A stretch of DNA of 64,000 bases from Pachyseris speciosa. Lineage: Eukaryota; Cnidaria; Anthozoa; Scleractinia; Pachyseridae. Below are positions 1-9,957 of this stretch, piece after piece. Position 1 is the first letter of the stretch, and every line of letters begins with the position of its first letter. The DNA is taken from contig JAEMWC010001556.1 of assembly GCA_016490735.1 (NCBI GenBank), positions 72,600-136,599 of the forward strand, written 5' to 3'. The position numbers and the translations under genes are program-made. The notes beneath the pieces were generated by a model. That model was given only the letters and a program-made list of their open reading frames with translations. It ran no database searches and was not told the DNA's origin.

Positions 1-157
1 TTGGCTATGGCTTGTTTCTTTGGTGTAAATGCGGCATAACATCTGCCAGAGCGTAAGCGTTATGAGAAAAACAGCAAATTACCAAAATTACAGTTACATG
101 TCTTAATAGAACATCTTATTCTATAATTATTAATATATATAATAATAGCTAGTATTA

Positions 158-159
<2 letters not shown>

Positions 160-208
<49 letters not shown>

Positions 209-224
209 TAACAATAACAATAAG
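160..224. repeat. AAT-rich microsatellite
   Basis: A run of AAT trinucleotides (about 161-205) passes into an ACAATA-type repeat. It is simple-sequence DNA; the rest of 1-1237 shows no feature I can support. Confidence 0.9.
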
Positions 225-1237
225 GAAAATTCTTTAAGGATAACGTTTTTACGTCGAAATCTCAAAGACGATAAGTTTGTTGTGAGTCTGAGTTTCCTTA
301 AGTATTTTACAATTTACAAAGCGCAGTATGTGGAGAATGGTCGGCACTGTGTCTTTGTATTCTGTTTGAATGTGTGCTTTTGGAAAACCGATTCATCAAT
401 GCTTCCTAAAACGTTTCCACAGACTCACAACAAACGTTGTAGTTTTTAACTCTAAAAGTAAAAGCCTTTTCTTATTTCGTATGTTTAACTGCGGTTGAGC
501 CGGCCAACTCTGGCTAATTCCATTGCCTTAATTATGTACTTCACATTGGAATCTCACTACATACATAACCTTTAAGAATCGACTCAACTCCCGAATATTT
601 CCACTTCGTAAGTGCATGTATGTATGTAGTTATGTTATAGTTTTACTTCGGCAACCCAAAGTTTAGTTTGTACTACCTTACAACAAATGTTTAAATCCGT
701 TGTCTTGAGTGTTCGCGATAGCCATATTTTAATCTACATGTATGGTTATCTTATTCAATTTATTTCATTCAGTTCTTCGAAGTGGCGCTTAAGTTTGCAA
801 CAAAGTGCGATATTCTATTTTACGTGATGTATTTCCTCAAGATATCTCACTTCAATTATCAGCAAAAACTCCAAACTGTGACCTCCTATGACTTCTGTAG
901 TCAAGTAATAAGGCAATACTTTCGTCCAAAAAGGTTGCTTTAATCATTTGCGATTGTTTGTTGCGAGCATAATCTCCTCTGCGCCAAATAATTTCTAGGT
1001 TGTAACAAGTAGACATCTTTCTGCAACATGAAACTATTTGTTACGAGCATGCGCAGAGGTGGAAATACGCGCTACAAATAAATCACAACTTAGAAAGCAA
1101 CATTAGCATCGCGGCATGTTGTAAAATGTTGTCAGTATGACTTGTTCGGTAGAAAGAGTTCTTTGTCTATGTTACAAAAGTAAACTTCTAAAACAACGAT
1201 ATTTCGTATTTTATTCACTATCCATCACCTCTTTCAG

Positions 1238-1366
1238 GATTATAAGGAAAAGTTCGAGGCTCGGCTGACGGTCATTCGGGAGGCGATGAATGCGCAGATA
1301 CAGAATGAAGAAAGATGGACACGAAGCTGGCAAAGATCCATTAATAAGATCAAGGAGCTTTACTGA
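1238..1366 (+). CDS. 3'-terminal exon of an unidentified gene
   Basis: A pyrimidine-rich tract ending in tctttcag (to 1237) is followed by 42 open codons and TGA at 1364-1366. The peptide starts DYKEKFEARLTVIREAMNAQ and ends SINKIKELY. It is rich in charged residues, aromatic residues and Gln, with heptad-like spacing that suggests a coiled coil or helical C-terminus. The composition is unlike the surrounding intergenic DNA, which supports a real last exon. Upstream exons of this + strand gene must lie before or within 1-1237, where I could not find one. I do not recognise the family. Phase 0 at the exon start is assumed. Confidence 0.55.
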   Translation, partial: DYKEKFEARLTVIREAMNAQIQNEERWTRSWQRSINKIKELY

Positions 1367-2194
1367 GATAATTCAGTGATACACACTGCGTTGCTTGGTT
1401 TTTAGGAGTGATCATAATACCCAGGCGTACCAGAATATTAACACAACTTTAAGTCACTTCCCGCTGTAAACCTTATCCTAAAACTAATACTTACTTAAGC
1501 ATCTTTTCTGTAACCCTACCCAAGATCTTGCACTATATTCCTGTTAAGGACTCTTCCAAACTTCTGCGCTAAAGTGTGTAAAGCACAGGAGCGAAAATAC
1601 AAAAACAAGACAAAAAAGACGTTGCTTTTGCCTTTAGCAACATTGCTTTTGTACAGGTATTTATTCGGTTTAAATCTTACGAAAAGAACAAGGCTGTGAA
1701 AAAATGTAAATAAACTGGCCGTTTCCATCGGTTTCCCTAATAAACCGTACTGAATTGTTTTATTTTTAAAATTTGTTGCTCAGTTCACTACGTCAGTGAA
1801 GGCATTAATATTTGCCACACCCCTAGCTGTTTCTGCAGGACAACACCACAGTGATACAAACTGTTTATTTCCCTTATTTTTTGATGCAAGCCAAACAATG
1901 AAGAAACAGAACTTTTCTGTCCATAGTGTTATGAAGCTGAAGTTTATAATTCTTATTCCCCTTGTTTAAGGTTCAAAGTTCTCCCACACATGAATTGTGT
2001 GAGTTCCAAATTATTTTGTCTACTAGTTTAATTGTTGTGGTGATTTCTCGCTGTGGGCATGTCTGGGAATTCCTGCTGACCTTGGCTGGGACCTCCGCGA
2101 TTTCTTCCATTTATAGTTACATGGATGTAAGATCAGGATAACGAAACGCCTATGCAAACACGAACCCAAGGCCACTGTTGTGTCCTCAAAAATG
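1367..2194. other. Intergenic, nothing supported
   Basis: AT-rich DNA after the terminal exon. Open frames here are short and lack family signals. No repeat could be delimited. Confidence 0.6.
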
Positions 2195-2339
2195 TAGCCT
2201 GCGTGGCAGGCGCTAGAAAGGGGAAGATGAGGGAAAAGCGAACGTACGCGTGAAGCGAGGAGAGAGCGCGCGGAGCGAGACGGCTCGCGCGCCCGTTCCT
2301 CCCTCCCCTTTCCCTTTCTAGCGCATGCCACGCAGGCTA
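2195..2339. repeat. Palindromic MITE-like element with ~29 bp terminal inverted repeats
   Basis: The left end TAGCCTGCGTGGCAGGCGCT (from 2195) matches, with one mismatch, the reverse complement of the right end 2311-2339. The interior is GA/GCG-rich. The short length and terminal complementarity fit a non-autonomous foldback or MITE element. Confidence 0.75.
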
Positions 2340-2920
2340 TCGAAGCGCGCCCGCAAATGCTTGTCGAAGTCAGGTGAAGTCGAACTTAATCATCAAGAGG
2401 ACATGACTCCATCTAAGTGCTGCTCAGTCCGTTATTGCCTTCAAAACGAATGCTCTCCCAACAATAAGGCAATATTATAATGCAATGTAAATCTCTATTT
2501 ATCTTATAAGTTAACCTAAATATATTTTTTTCCCTACATGTTACTCTATTTTTAGCTTGTGAATTAGGTTTTTTTTTTCTCTCCCTTCTATTTCGTCGCT
2601 GACTGTTTTTTAGTATCCTGTATTGTCTATTGACTCCTAGGATTATTAAATATGTATGTATGTATGTACAACAGCACTGAGACAAGGCCCGAGACAAGTA
2701 TTGGTCAGGTGATGATGGGAATGCGATCCGCGTTGTCAAGCTCTGCTTGCCAAAAACACCGCCACTTGTTCCATGATATCTGAGGAAGAAAAAAGTCATA
2801 AAAGTATCACAAAGCCTATTCCCCTTTGGATGGCGATTCATTAGGGATTTCTGAGAAATACAAACAGACAAGGTTAATTTGGGAACAGAAATCAACACAA
2901 CTAAGTAATTAAGTGAAAAT

Positions 2921-3003
2921 ATGGCTCAGCCAGGAACCGAACCTGGGTCTCCAGATTACCGGTCGGATGCCTTAACCACTAGGCCACTGAACCAACCACA
3001 CTG
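2921..3003 (-). repeat. tRNA-like SINE head
   Basis: Read on the minus strand this has an A-box-like stretch (GTTCAGTGGCCTAGTGGTTA) and a B-box-like stretch (GGTTCGGTTCC) at tRNA spacing. The cloverleaf is imperfect, so I treat it as a tRNA-derived SINE or pseudogene rather than a working tRNA. Confidence 0.55.
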
Positions 3004-3150
3004 GGAACACATATTTTTACTGTACAACACATACACAGTGTGGCCTTCTGATGGTAAGGTCCGAGGAGACAATTTCACACATTTTCTGCAATCAGGATCA
3101 CGTCACTACTCCCCGATCGATCGGCGATCGAAATACATGTAACATCAAAT

Positions 3151-3240
3151 GGAGGCTCGGAAAAAATTCGAGTTCCAGATGGGATTTGAACCCACGACCC
3201 TCCGCGATCTAGACGGACGCTTTCACCTTCAATAATCTGG
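3151..3240 (-). repeat. Second tRNA-like SINE fragment
   Basis: On the minus strand a B-box-like GGGTTCAAATCCC lies downstream of an A-box-like region, followed by a tail repeating a short GAGTTCC/GGAAAAA pattern. It resembles the other tRNA-like units of this window but is diverged. Confidence 0.5.
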
Positions 3241-3985
3241 CTACAAATCGCATTATATTTAGGCAGCTTTCCATATTGGGTCACTCAGGCTTGTGGGCTA
3301 AGTGCTGGAAGTCATACATTAACAAAGTTTTCTTGCCGACCAATTTTCGTACACAAACGAATATTCCGGTCTATATCGGCCTTGAGCCCTGAAGCGATCT
3401 TGGCTTAGTCGCTTGAAGTCTTGCCGCAACGCCGAGAGCGCGTAACATTAGGATGAGAATGTGGAAAACTCGTGTTCCACCATGTCCTTACTAGTGCACT
3501 CTCAACTGAAAAATTTGAAATCTCTTTAACTCTCGTCGTTCTATCGTCTTTCTGGCGTTTTTGCCAGGGGAGGGGAGGACTAGCTCACTGTCGATGTAGT
3601 TTTCCCTAGTCCCCAGCAGAATCATTTCTGCCTCGCACGTGTTCGCAACTTCCACCTGTTGTTTTTCTGGTGAGTGTTGCGTGTTGTGAGAAGTATTTTT
3701 CAAACCCTCAAAAACAGAGAGTTAGACATGAATTAGCTCCAAGTGAAAACTAATTGGCGACCAGGTATTTCCCAGTATAATTATGGTCCCTGTTCCTTAG
3801 CTAAGCCTGCTCCATCGTTTTTAAATATTAAATAAAAGGCATAGTGGACTAAATATTGTTTCTGACTGATATCTTCTCTAATATCTCTAGCAAGAAAATT
3901 TAAAGATTGTTCCAAGTAATGCCATTAGGGACCCAATCTAAACTTGTTGCGTTTTTGCACTGTTCCAAATCAACTTTCAAAGCTG
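3241..3985. other. Intergenic, nothing supported
   Basis: Unique-looking DNA between SINE fragments and a retroelement tail. Short open frames show no family signal. Confidence 0.5.
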
Positions 3986-4140
3986 TGTTCAACAACAACA
4001 ACAACAATCTTTATTTGTACTCATTCTTGCTAAGAAAAAAAATAATTTGACAATGAAGAAATTAAAGGTAAAAGTTTAGAGTACTGGCTGCCTGGAATAA
4101 CCATAAGGGCTAGCAGAGCCAGGCTGCCAGTTGACATCAG
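3986..4140 (-). repeat. 3' tail of a non-LTR-type retroelement
   Basis: On the minus strand a segment with a polyadenylation-like AATAAAG ends in a (TTG)n microsatellite (+ strand AAC repeats at 3990-4006). Such tails mark the 3' ends of several non-LTR families. No coding part is visible. Confidence 0.4.
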
Positions 4141-4477
4141 CAATAAATAGAAATATTGTCCGTAATAAATTATAGGTCAGCAAGAAAACTGAAGCACAAA
4201 TACACACACAAAAAGAAAAAAAGAGAAGATAAGAGGAAAGGTAATTTAACAAGTCATTATAGGTAATTTAACAATTAAGTCATTATAGGAAGATTGCTTA
4301 TTACCTTTAATTGTGTCAATAACAAAATGCTCGAATATGATTGGCTGTTAACAGCCTTTATTTGTGGCTTAATTGGCTGCTTCAGGTACAAACTGTCCGA
4401 TTTGAGCTGTCCGATAACAAACACTTGTAATCGGACAGTTACCTTATTTGGGTATTGAACATGTGACTGATCATCTT

Positions 4478-4849
4478 AGTTATGGACACTACTTAAGCAG
4501 TAGTGAAAATAAAGCCTGAAAAAAAAAATTCAGGCTTGTACGGATTCAAACCCACGACCTCTGCGATACCGGTGCAGCGCTCTACCGACTCAGCTAACAA
4601 GCCATCTGGGAGATGGTCGTTTTGTTGGTTCGTAATATACCCGTGAGTGGTGAATATGGCAGAATCAATCTATGAAAATCATATATTTGAACTGTGGATT
4701 AATGATCGAACATGTGAATGATCATCGCATGGCTTGTCAGTCGGTAGAGCACTACACCGGTATCGCAGAGGTCGTGCGTTCGAATCCCGTACAAGCCTGA
4801 ATTTTTTTCAGGCTTTATTTTCACTACTGCTTAAGTAGTGTCCATAACT
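4478..4849. repeat. Palindromic pair of tRNA-like elements (locus A)
   Basis: Two tRNA-like units face each other: 4533-4603 on the minus strand and 4731-4797 on the plus strand. The minus unit has a perfect 7-bp acceptor pairing (GGCTTGT/ACAAGCC) and a B box. Each is followed by a short hairpin tail (GCCTGAA, A/T run, TTCAGGC) and the same flank (AAAATAAAGCC ... CTACTTAAGCAGTAG). The arms are about 125 bp around a ~125 bp centre. The plus unit lacks part of its D arm, and the anticodon-loop position 33 is C rather than T, arguing against a functional tRNA. Confidence 0.8.
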
Positions 4850-5373
4850 GCGATGTCTAAAAGCCATCTCTTGCATAACTACCTGCCAACAATTTGTTAT
4901 CAAAACCTACTACTTACACATGTGGGTGACTGGACTAATAGACAAAATAAGGTACAGGCTTTATTTGAAAGAGTAGAGTGGGTGTGACCAGATTTGACCC
5001 TTTGAACTTCACATCAAACGTGTGCTGTAGTACATGCTAAACCTGAACCCTGAAACCATCAAAACCTTTACACTTTTCAGCATCACTACGAATGAAACCT
5101 ATTGGTGGCCTTTCATACCAACAGATTCCCAAAACCTGAGACTTCAGTTCATAAAAAGGCATTTGAGAGGGCGGCACCTGTGATTCTTGAACCATAATGC
5201 AGTTTTAAGGTGAGGCAGCATCTCCCCTAATACCACTAACCAAAAAGATGAGACAAACCAAAGGTGCATATTCTTACAAAACTGGCTGAAAACAAACAAA
5301 CAAAGCTTCTAGCCCAATTGAATAAAATGGAGTATGATAACCACATGTGCTCTCTAACCAGAAAAAATCTTAC
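4850..5373. other. Intergenic, nothing supported
   Basis: No repeat or coding signal could be delimited between locus A and the composite inverted-repeat element. Confidence 0.5.
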
Positions 5374-5377
5374 AATT

Positions 5378-5700
5378 GAAGGGCTCGGGGCATAACCATC
5401 CTATGTCGAATTTTGAGTCGTTTTTCGATTTTGCTTGGATTTGTCTGAATTTCTGCATGTGAACTGCAATTCGATGGAAACACATTGTATGGTATTTTTT
5501 TGACTGATTCATCCAGAATCCAGAAATGCATTTTTTCTTACGTACACCAAGAAACCAACCTTCCATGGGAGTGGTTTGCAAGTTGCATTACATCTTCTTT
5601 CAATCGAATTGCAGTTTACATGCAACAATTCGGGCAAATCCAGGCAAAATCGAAAAACAACCCAAAATTCGACATAGGATGGTTATGCCCCGAGCCCTTC
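5378..5700. repeat. Palindromic MITE copy 1
   Basis: About 100 bp inverted repeats flank a ~120 bp asymmetric centre (near 5500-5590). It is almost identical to 9509-9835, with the centre in the same orientation although the flanking arms are inverted. Overlapping open frames across it are artefacts of the palindrome. Confidence 0.8.
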
Positions 5701-6608
5701 ATATCTTTGGTGGCGGAGTATGCTAATTAACAATGCCCAAGGGTATTCTTTGCGTGAAAGACTAAGCGCCAAATGCTCGTAACCGATTTAAGAGAACACA
5801 GAACGCTTCTGTTCAGTTAGACGTAATGCGCAATGTGTCGTTTTTGCTTAATCATAACACTCGACAAGCTCGCTTGGCACGAAAACAGTGCGCAATATTC
5901 GTGGTTGACTTTAAAAAAAAAAACAGCTCATTTGTATGCGTACCGTATTAATATTCATGTGAACATTCGTGAAGAGTACAACTAAAACTGGAGGTGAAAT
6001 GATTGACGGGTAGAAAGGATTGTTTGATAGTGTGACGTAGACTATAAATTTGGCGGTTAAAACATCGATTAAGCTCATCGGATACGAAACTTACGTGAGT
6101 GCTGGAGCTGCGGATCGCTACGTATTAACTGCATTATAGGTTTGCCTTCCCGCCTGGTGATCGAAGGACGTCATGAAAAGTCCGGAGATCCGCAAGTTCT
6201 TAACGCTTCTGAAAGAATCCAGTTAGCGTTTTCTCTGTGCTTACCAAATCACGATGAGATATTAGCGTTTTGGAGTACAGAGTAGAAGCCAGGCGGAAAA
6301 AGTCTGAAAACAACTCTCGTCTCAAAAGCGGCGCGTCGTTGCTAGTCTTGTTCCATTTCTCAAAGGTTGCGGTGCTAAAAGCTGGGAAAGCGAGAGTGGT
6401 TTTTGGAGTTTAGGGCGAAAAGTGTATGTTTGAAGAGTTCTTGTTGTTCGCACTTGGAGCAGACAATGATCCCAGAATTCATTGCGGTCAAAAAGGGCGC
6501 TGTCTGAAGTCAAAACCTCTCGCGGGGGGGCGGTGGGTTGGGGCAGATTATTACTTGTTACTCGGGATACTGTAAGTATACCGAGTTATAAAATGTGTCA
6601 GATTTCAG

Positions 6609-6611
<3 letters not shown>

Positions 6612-6639
<28 letters not shown>

Positions 6640-6640
6640 C
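6612..6640. repeat. Poly-T tract
   Basis: About 29 consecutive T inside the composite element. This could be a retroelement tail (minus strand) or simple slippage; no body was recognised beside it. Confidence 0.8.
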
Positions 6641-6805
6641 CTGTGCAGCAAAATGCACAATACAATTACGTTCCGGTGTTTGGATTGGCCAATGCACAAT
6701 AGCAGGCACGTGGTGGTGTGTTCATTGGTTAAAGCAAACCACATAGTCCAAAGGTAGAAAGGCTAACATCACGCGACGGTTGTTTACAAGTTATGCAAAT
6801 TCATC

Positions 6806-7230
6806 GTGTTTGAGTTGTGAAGCTAGATATTTTAAGAGAGCACAGTCTGTCCCCGTGAAAAAGTTTGCCAAGTGTTAAGAAAAAGTTGGAAGCCTCGCAC
6901 GTGTACGAAATCGAATGCTGTGACAGAAAAATTACAGATTTGCACAAAGTTGTTTTCGTAATGTGATACGTTCCATTTAATACGTGACCGCAAGTGAACA
7001 CTCAAGGTTAAATGATCCACTTCGACCGCGGAACAAATTTTCCTGCACAGATCTTTGTTAAGTTGTGAAACTGGATTTTAATACAGTACAGACTGTCCGT
7101 GTGAAAAGGTTTGCCGAATTTAAGACAAGGTTGGAAGCCTCGCACGTGCTGTGAGTATCGACTCGAATTAGAACGTTGTGACAGTTCTATATTTAGATAA
7201 TCGCAAAGTTGTTTTGATGTAATTTGGTCC
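6806..7230. repeat. Diverged ~245 bp tandem duplication
   Basis: 6806-6975 and 7052-7230 share order and sequence. Landmarks are a GTTGTGAA start, a CAGTCTGTCC block, TGGAAGCCTCGCACGTG, a TGTGACAG block and CAAAGTTGTTTT. A partial third repeat lies near 7247-7280. It has no coding consistency and belongs to the interior of the composite element. Confidence 0.65.
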
Positions 7231-8194
7231 GGATTATACTACAACTCAATCGCTGTGACAGATCTATATTTAGAGACAAGTTTGCGAATTTTTGGTTTTC
7301 ACGTGCGTCAGAAAAAAAAACTCAAATTAAACATTTACATTTTTTACCTTCATCAGGTAAATGACATTTAAGCCAAGTAACACGCTTTGTTTTGAAAATA
7401 GAGCAGTTTGAATTTCAAGTGCTTTTTACAATGCGTGACATCTGGACATGTCACATACACGGAAACGATTCGCCTTGTGTTTTCAAGTTTGTTTTCAAGC
7501 TTCGCAGAGAGAAAAAACTCCAGATGTTGCCACTTAATCTAGAAGTAAACAACAACAGCTGACAAGGAATATGGAAGGCAACTCTCAAAACGGTTTAACG
7601 AGCTTTGCTCGAACGTGAACAAAAAGGTCTTACGTGAACCCAAAAGCAAACCATTAGCCGGATAGTTTCGAGAATCAGAAAGCGTGCGTCCGGCTTCTGG
7701 AACAAAAAAGTATCCCGAGTTAACGCTCATAGAGCGTCTTGTTTTCAGTAAAAACTCTACCTTATAAAATAACTTTGAAAACAGTCTAGCTGTTGCACCG
7801 AGGTTTCCATTGTTCATTAATTTTGAGGAGCGCATTTTTTGAAACCACTCGTGACATGAAATCCCAGCTTGCTTTTACTGTTAGCCGTGAAATAGTTGGT
7901 CGAACTTCGGAAACGCTACCGAAAATTCATTCGGCACGAAGTGAAGTCTGCCCGTTTTCGATGACTATCTTGAACACAATCCATGGAAAAGTTGCATTGG
8001 CGCGCACGGCAAACATTCAAAGCAATATTAAGCGGTACTCCTCGCGATTCGTCTGTGTGAATCAGACTACGTAAACAACGGATGATAACGTGAACGATCG
8101 CCGCAGTTATGAACACAACTTCAGCAGTAGTGAAACGAAAAAAAAACACAAACAAAAACAAAACAAAACAAAAAAAAACAAAACGGAAAAAAAA

Positions 8195-8290
8195 AACCGC
8201 TTGTACGCGATTCGAACCCACAACCTCTGCGAAACCGGTGAATTGCCGTAACATCCGCGCTTGTTGGTTCGTGACATATCCGTGACTGAT
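8195..8290 (-). repeat. Decayed tRNA-like unit
   Basis: A minus-strand relative of the locus A unit: B-box remnant (GTGGGTTCGAATCGCG) and GCTTGTACG end, with the 5' half disrupted. It is preceded on the + strand by a CAAAA-rich tract (about 8140-8190). Confidence 0.5.
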
Positions 8291-9102
8291 GAACAAGTGA
8301 GAATGAATATTTGGTAAACACGCTGCCGAATTTTAACACATAAATCACTTTAGCGTTGATCGCCTCGGTTTTTTGCTTCTATGGAGGCTACAGCAAAAAG
8401 TATTCTCACGCGAGATAAACATTTTTGCGCGACTACAGTCATTGTGATGAGACAATCCATCACGCGTGATAAAGGGATTGAATTTCATGCAAATTTTTTT
8501 ACGTTTTGGAGCCAAGTTAATTTCACAAAAGAGTTAAGTATTTCTGTCAAATTCTTTCACTGTCGTCATTTACGTTAATTTTTATAAGATTTTCATTCCA
8601 TTGTTTTCCACTTGACGATGAAAATGAATCCATCAAAAACGTTTCAACTGACGAAACCACGTGCAAGTTTTAATTTACTACGCAACACAACTTTCTGAGT
8701 AAACGAAACATGACGGAAAACAGCGTACTCTTAGGACTCTTAATTTTTGCCCTAGAACATCTGATTAACTCAAATTTTTGCTGTTGGTCACCAATAGGAG
8801 TTGTCTTGGCAAAAAGTTTCTTCAAGTCAAAACAGCCGTCTTTAATATTTTGTGATTTTTCAGCCATCGGCAAGCTTTTTGCGCACTGATTTAGAATCAA
8901 CCGAGGTTTTTGTACGCTGGATTTAAGATGTACGCTGTATTTAAGGAAAACAAGCGACTTTAGCGCTGTGTTATATCGGCCAAAGCCTTTCCGAAAGAAC
9001 TTAGAGTCAACCAAGGCAACTAGGCGCTGTTTTCGACTTGGCCGAACCCTTAAGTCAAGCTGATTCGGACTCAAACAACCGCGCTTTAACGCTAGCGTTG
9101 AC

Positions 9103-9180
9103 GTTAACATCAACACTAACCCTAACCATGTCCCTAACCCTATCCCTAGCCCTAGCCGACGCTCTAGCCCTAATGTTAAG
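9103..9180. repeat. Degenerate interstitial telomere-like repeats
   Basis: Irregular CCCTAA, CCCTAG and CCCTAT units occur in several short runs. The canonical animal telomere unit is TTAGGG (CCCTAA on the other strand). The array is short and degraded. The 191-codon minus-strand frame across it is probably a by-product of this repeat. Confidence 0.55.
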
Positions 9181-9508
9181 TCCAACCTAAACCCAACAAT
9201 AACCCTGAATCTCTTCGGAGTGAGTGCTGTTTTCAGGTCGGACAAAATCTTTGCGCGCTGACCTGAGATAAACCAAGGCTACTGTGTGCTGTTTTTTTTT
9301 AAAGTCAACCACGAATATTGCGCACTGTTTTCGTGCCAAGCGAGCTTGTCGAGTGTTATGATTAAGCAAAAACGACACATTGCGCATTACGTCTAACTGA
9401 ACAGAAGCGTTCTGTGTTCTCTTAAATCGGTTACGAGCATTTGGCGCTTAGTCTTTCACGCAAAGAATACCCTTGGGCATTGTTAATTAGCATACTCCAC
9501 CAAAGATA

Positions 9509-9835
9509 TGAAGGGCTCGGGGCATAACCATCCTATGTCGAATTTTGAGTCGTTTTTCGATTTTGCTTGGATTTGTCTGAATTTCTGCATGTGAACTGCA
9601 ATTCGATGGAAACACATTGTATGGTATTTTTTTGACTGATTCATCCAGAATCCAGAAATGCATTTTTTCTTACGTACACCAAGAAACCAACCTTCCATGG
9701 GAGTGGTTTGCAAGTTGCATTACATCTTCTTTCAATCGAATTGCAGTTTACATGCAACAATTCGGGCAAATCCAGGCAAAATCGAAAAACAACCCAAAAT
9801 TCGACATAGGATGGTTATGCCCGAGCCCTTCAATT
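9509..9835. repeat. Palindromic MITE copy 2
   Basis: Near-identical to copy 1 (one small difference in the C run at the right end). It forms the right terminus of the composite element and ends about 120 bp beyond the AIRIM stop codon. Confidence 0.8.
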
Positions 9836-9957
9836 TTTGTTCACCTCTTATTTTATGAGCATGTCTGTCCTGTGTGGAGCTCCATTCTCTAATGGCTTTA
9901 CCTACATCCTCCACTGGTGCTGTGTATGTGATCCTGCTGAATATATCAGCTTTCTCT

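Larger units (their letters stand above)
5374..9835. mobile_element. 4.46 kb composite element with ~550 bp terminal inverted arms
   Basis: Both ends carry a palindromic MITE-like block (5378-5700 and 9509-9835) with ~100 bp internal inverted repeats beginning GAAGGGCTCGGGGCATAACC. The adjoining flank 5701-5932 reappears as its reverse complement at 9288-9508. The outer ends match as AATTGAAGGGCTCGGG and its complement. The centre (5933-9287) has no recognisable transposase. It holds diverged tandem duplications, a poly-T run, a tRNA-like remnant and telomere-like repeats. It looks like a large non-autonomous foldback-type element, or two MITEs in an inverted segmental duplication. No longer target-site duplication is evident. 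Confidence 0.65.

Noticed and set aside
4533..4603. Functional tRNA gene
   Set aside because: Good acceptor pairing and B box, but non-standard position 33, anticodon-stem mismatch and presence as part of a repeated palindrome point to a tRNA-derived repeat.
5354..5730. Pairs of 60-90 codon ORFs on both strands, repeated at 9483-9892
   Set aside because: They come from a palindromic MITE; identical peptides on both strands are a symptom of inverted repeats.
8670..9245. 191-codon minus-strand ORF
   Set aside because: Much of it is translation of telomere-like repeats inside a transposable element; no recognised domain or conserved motif.
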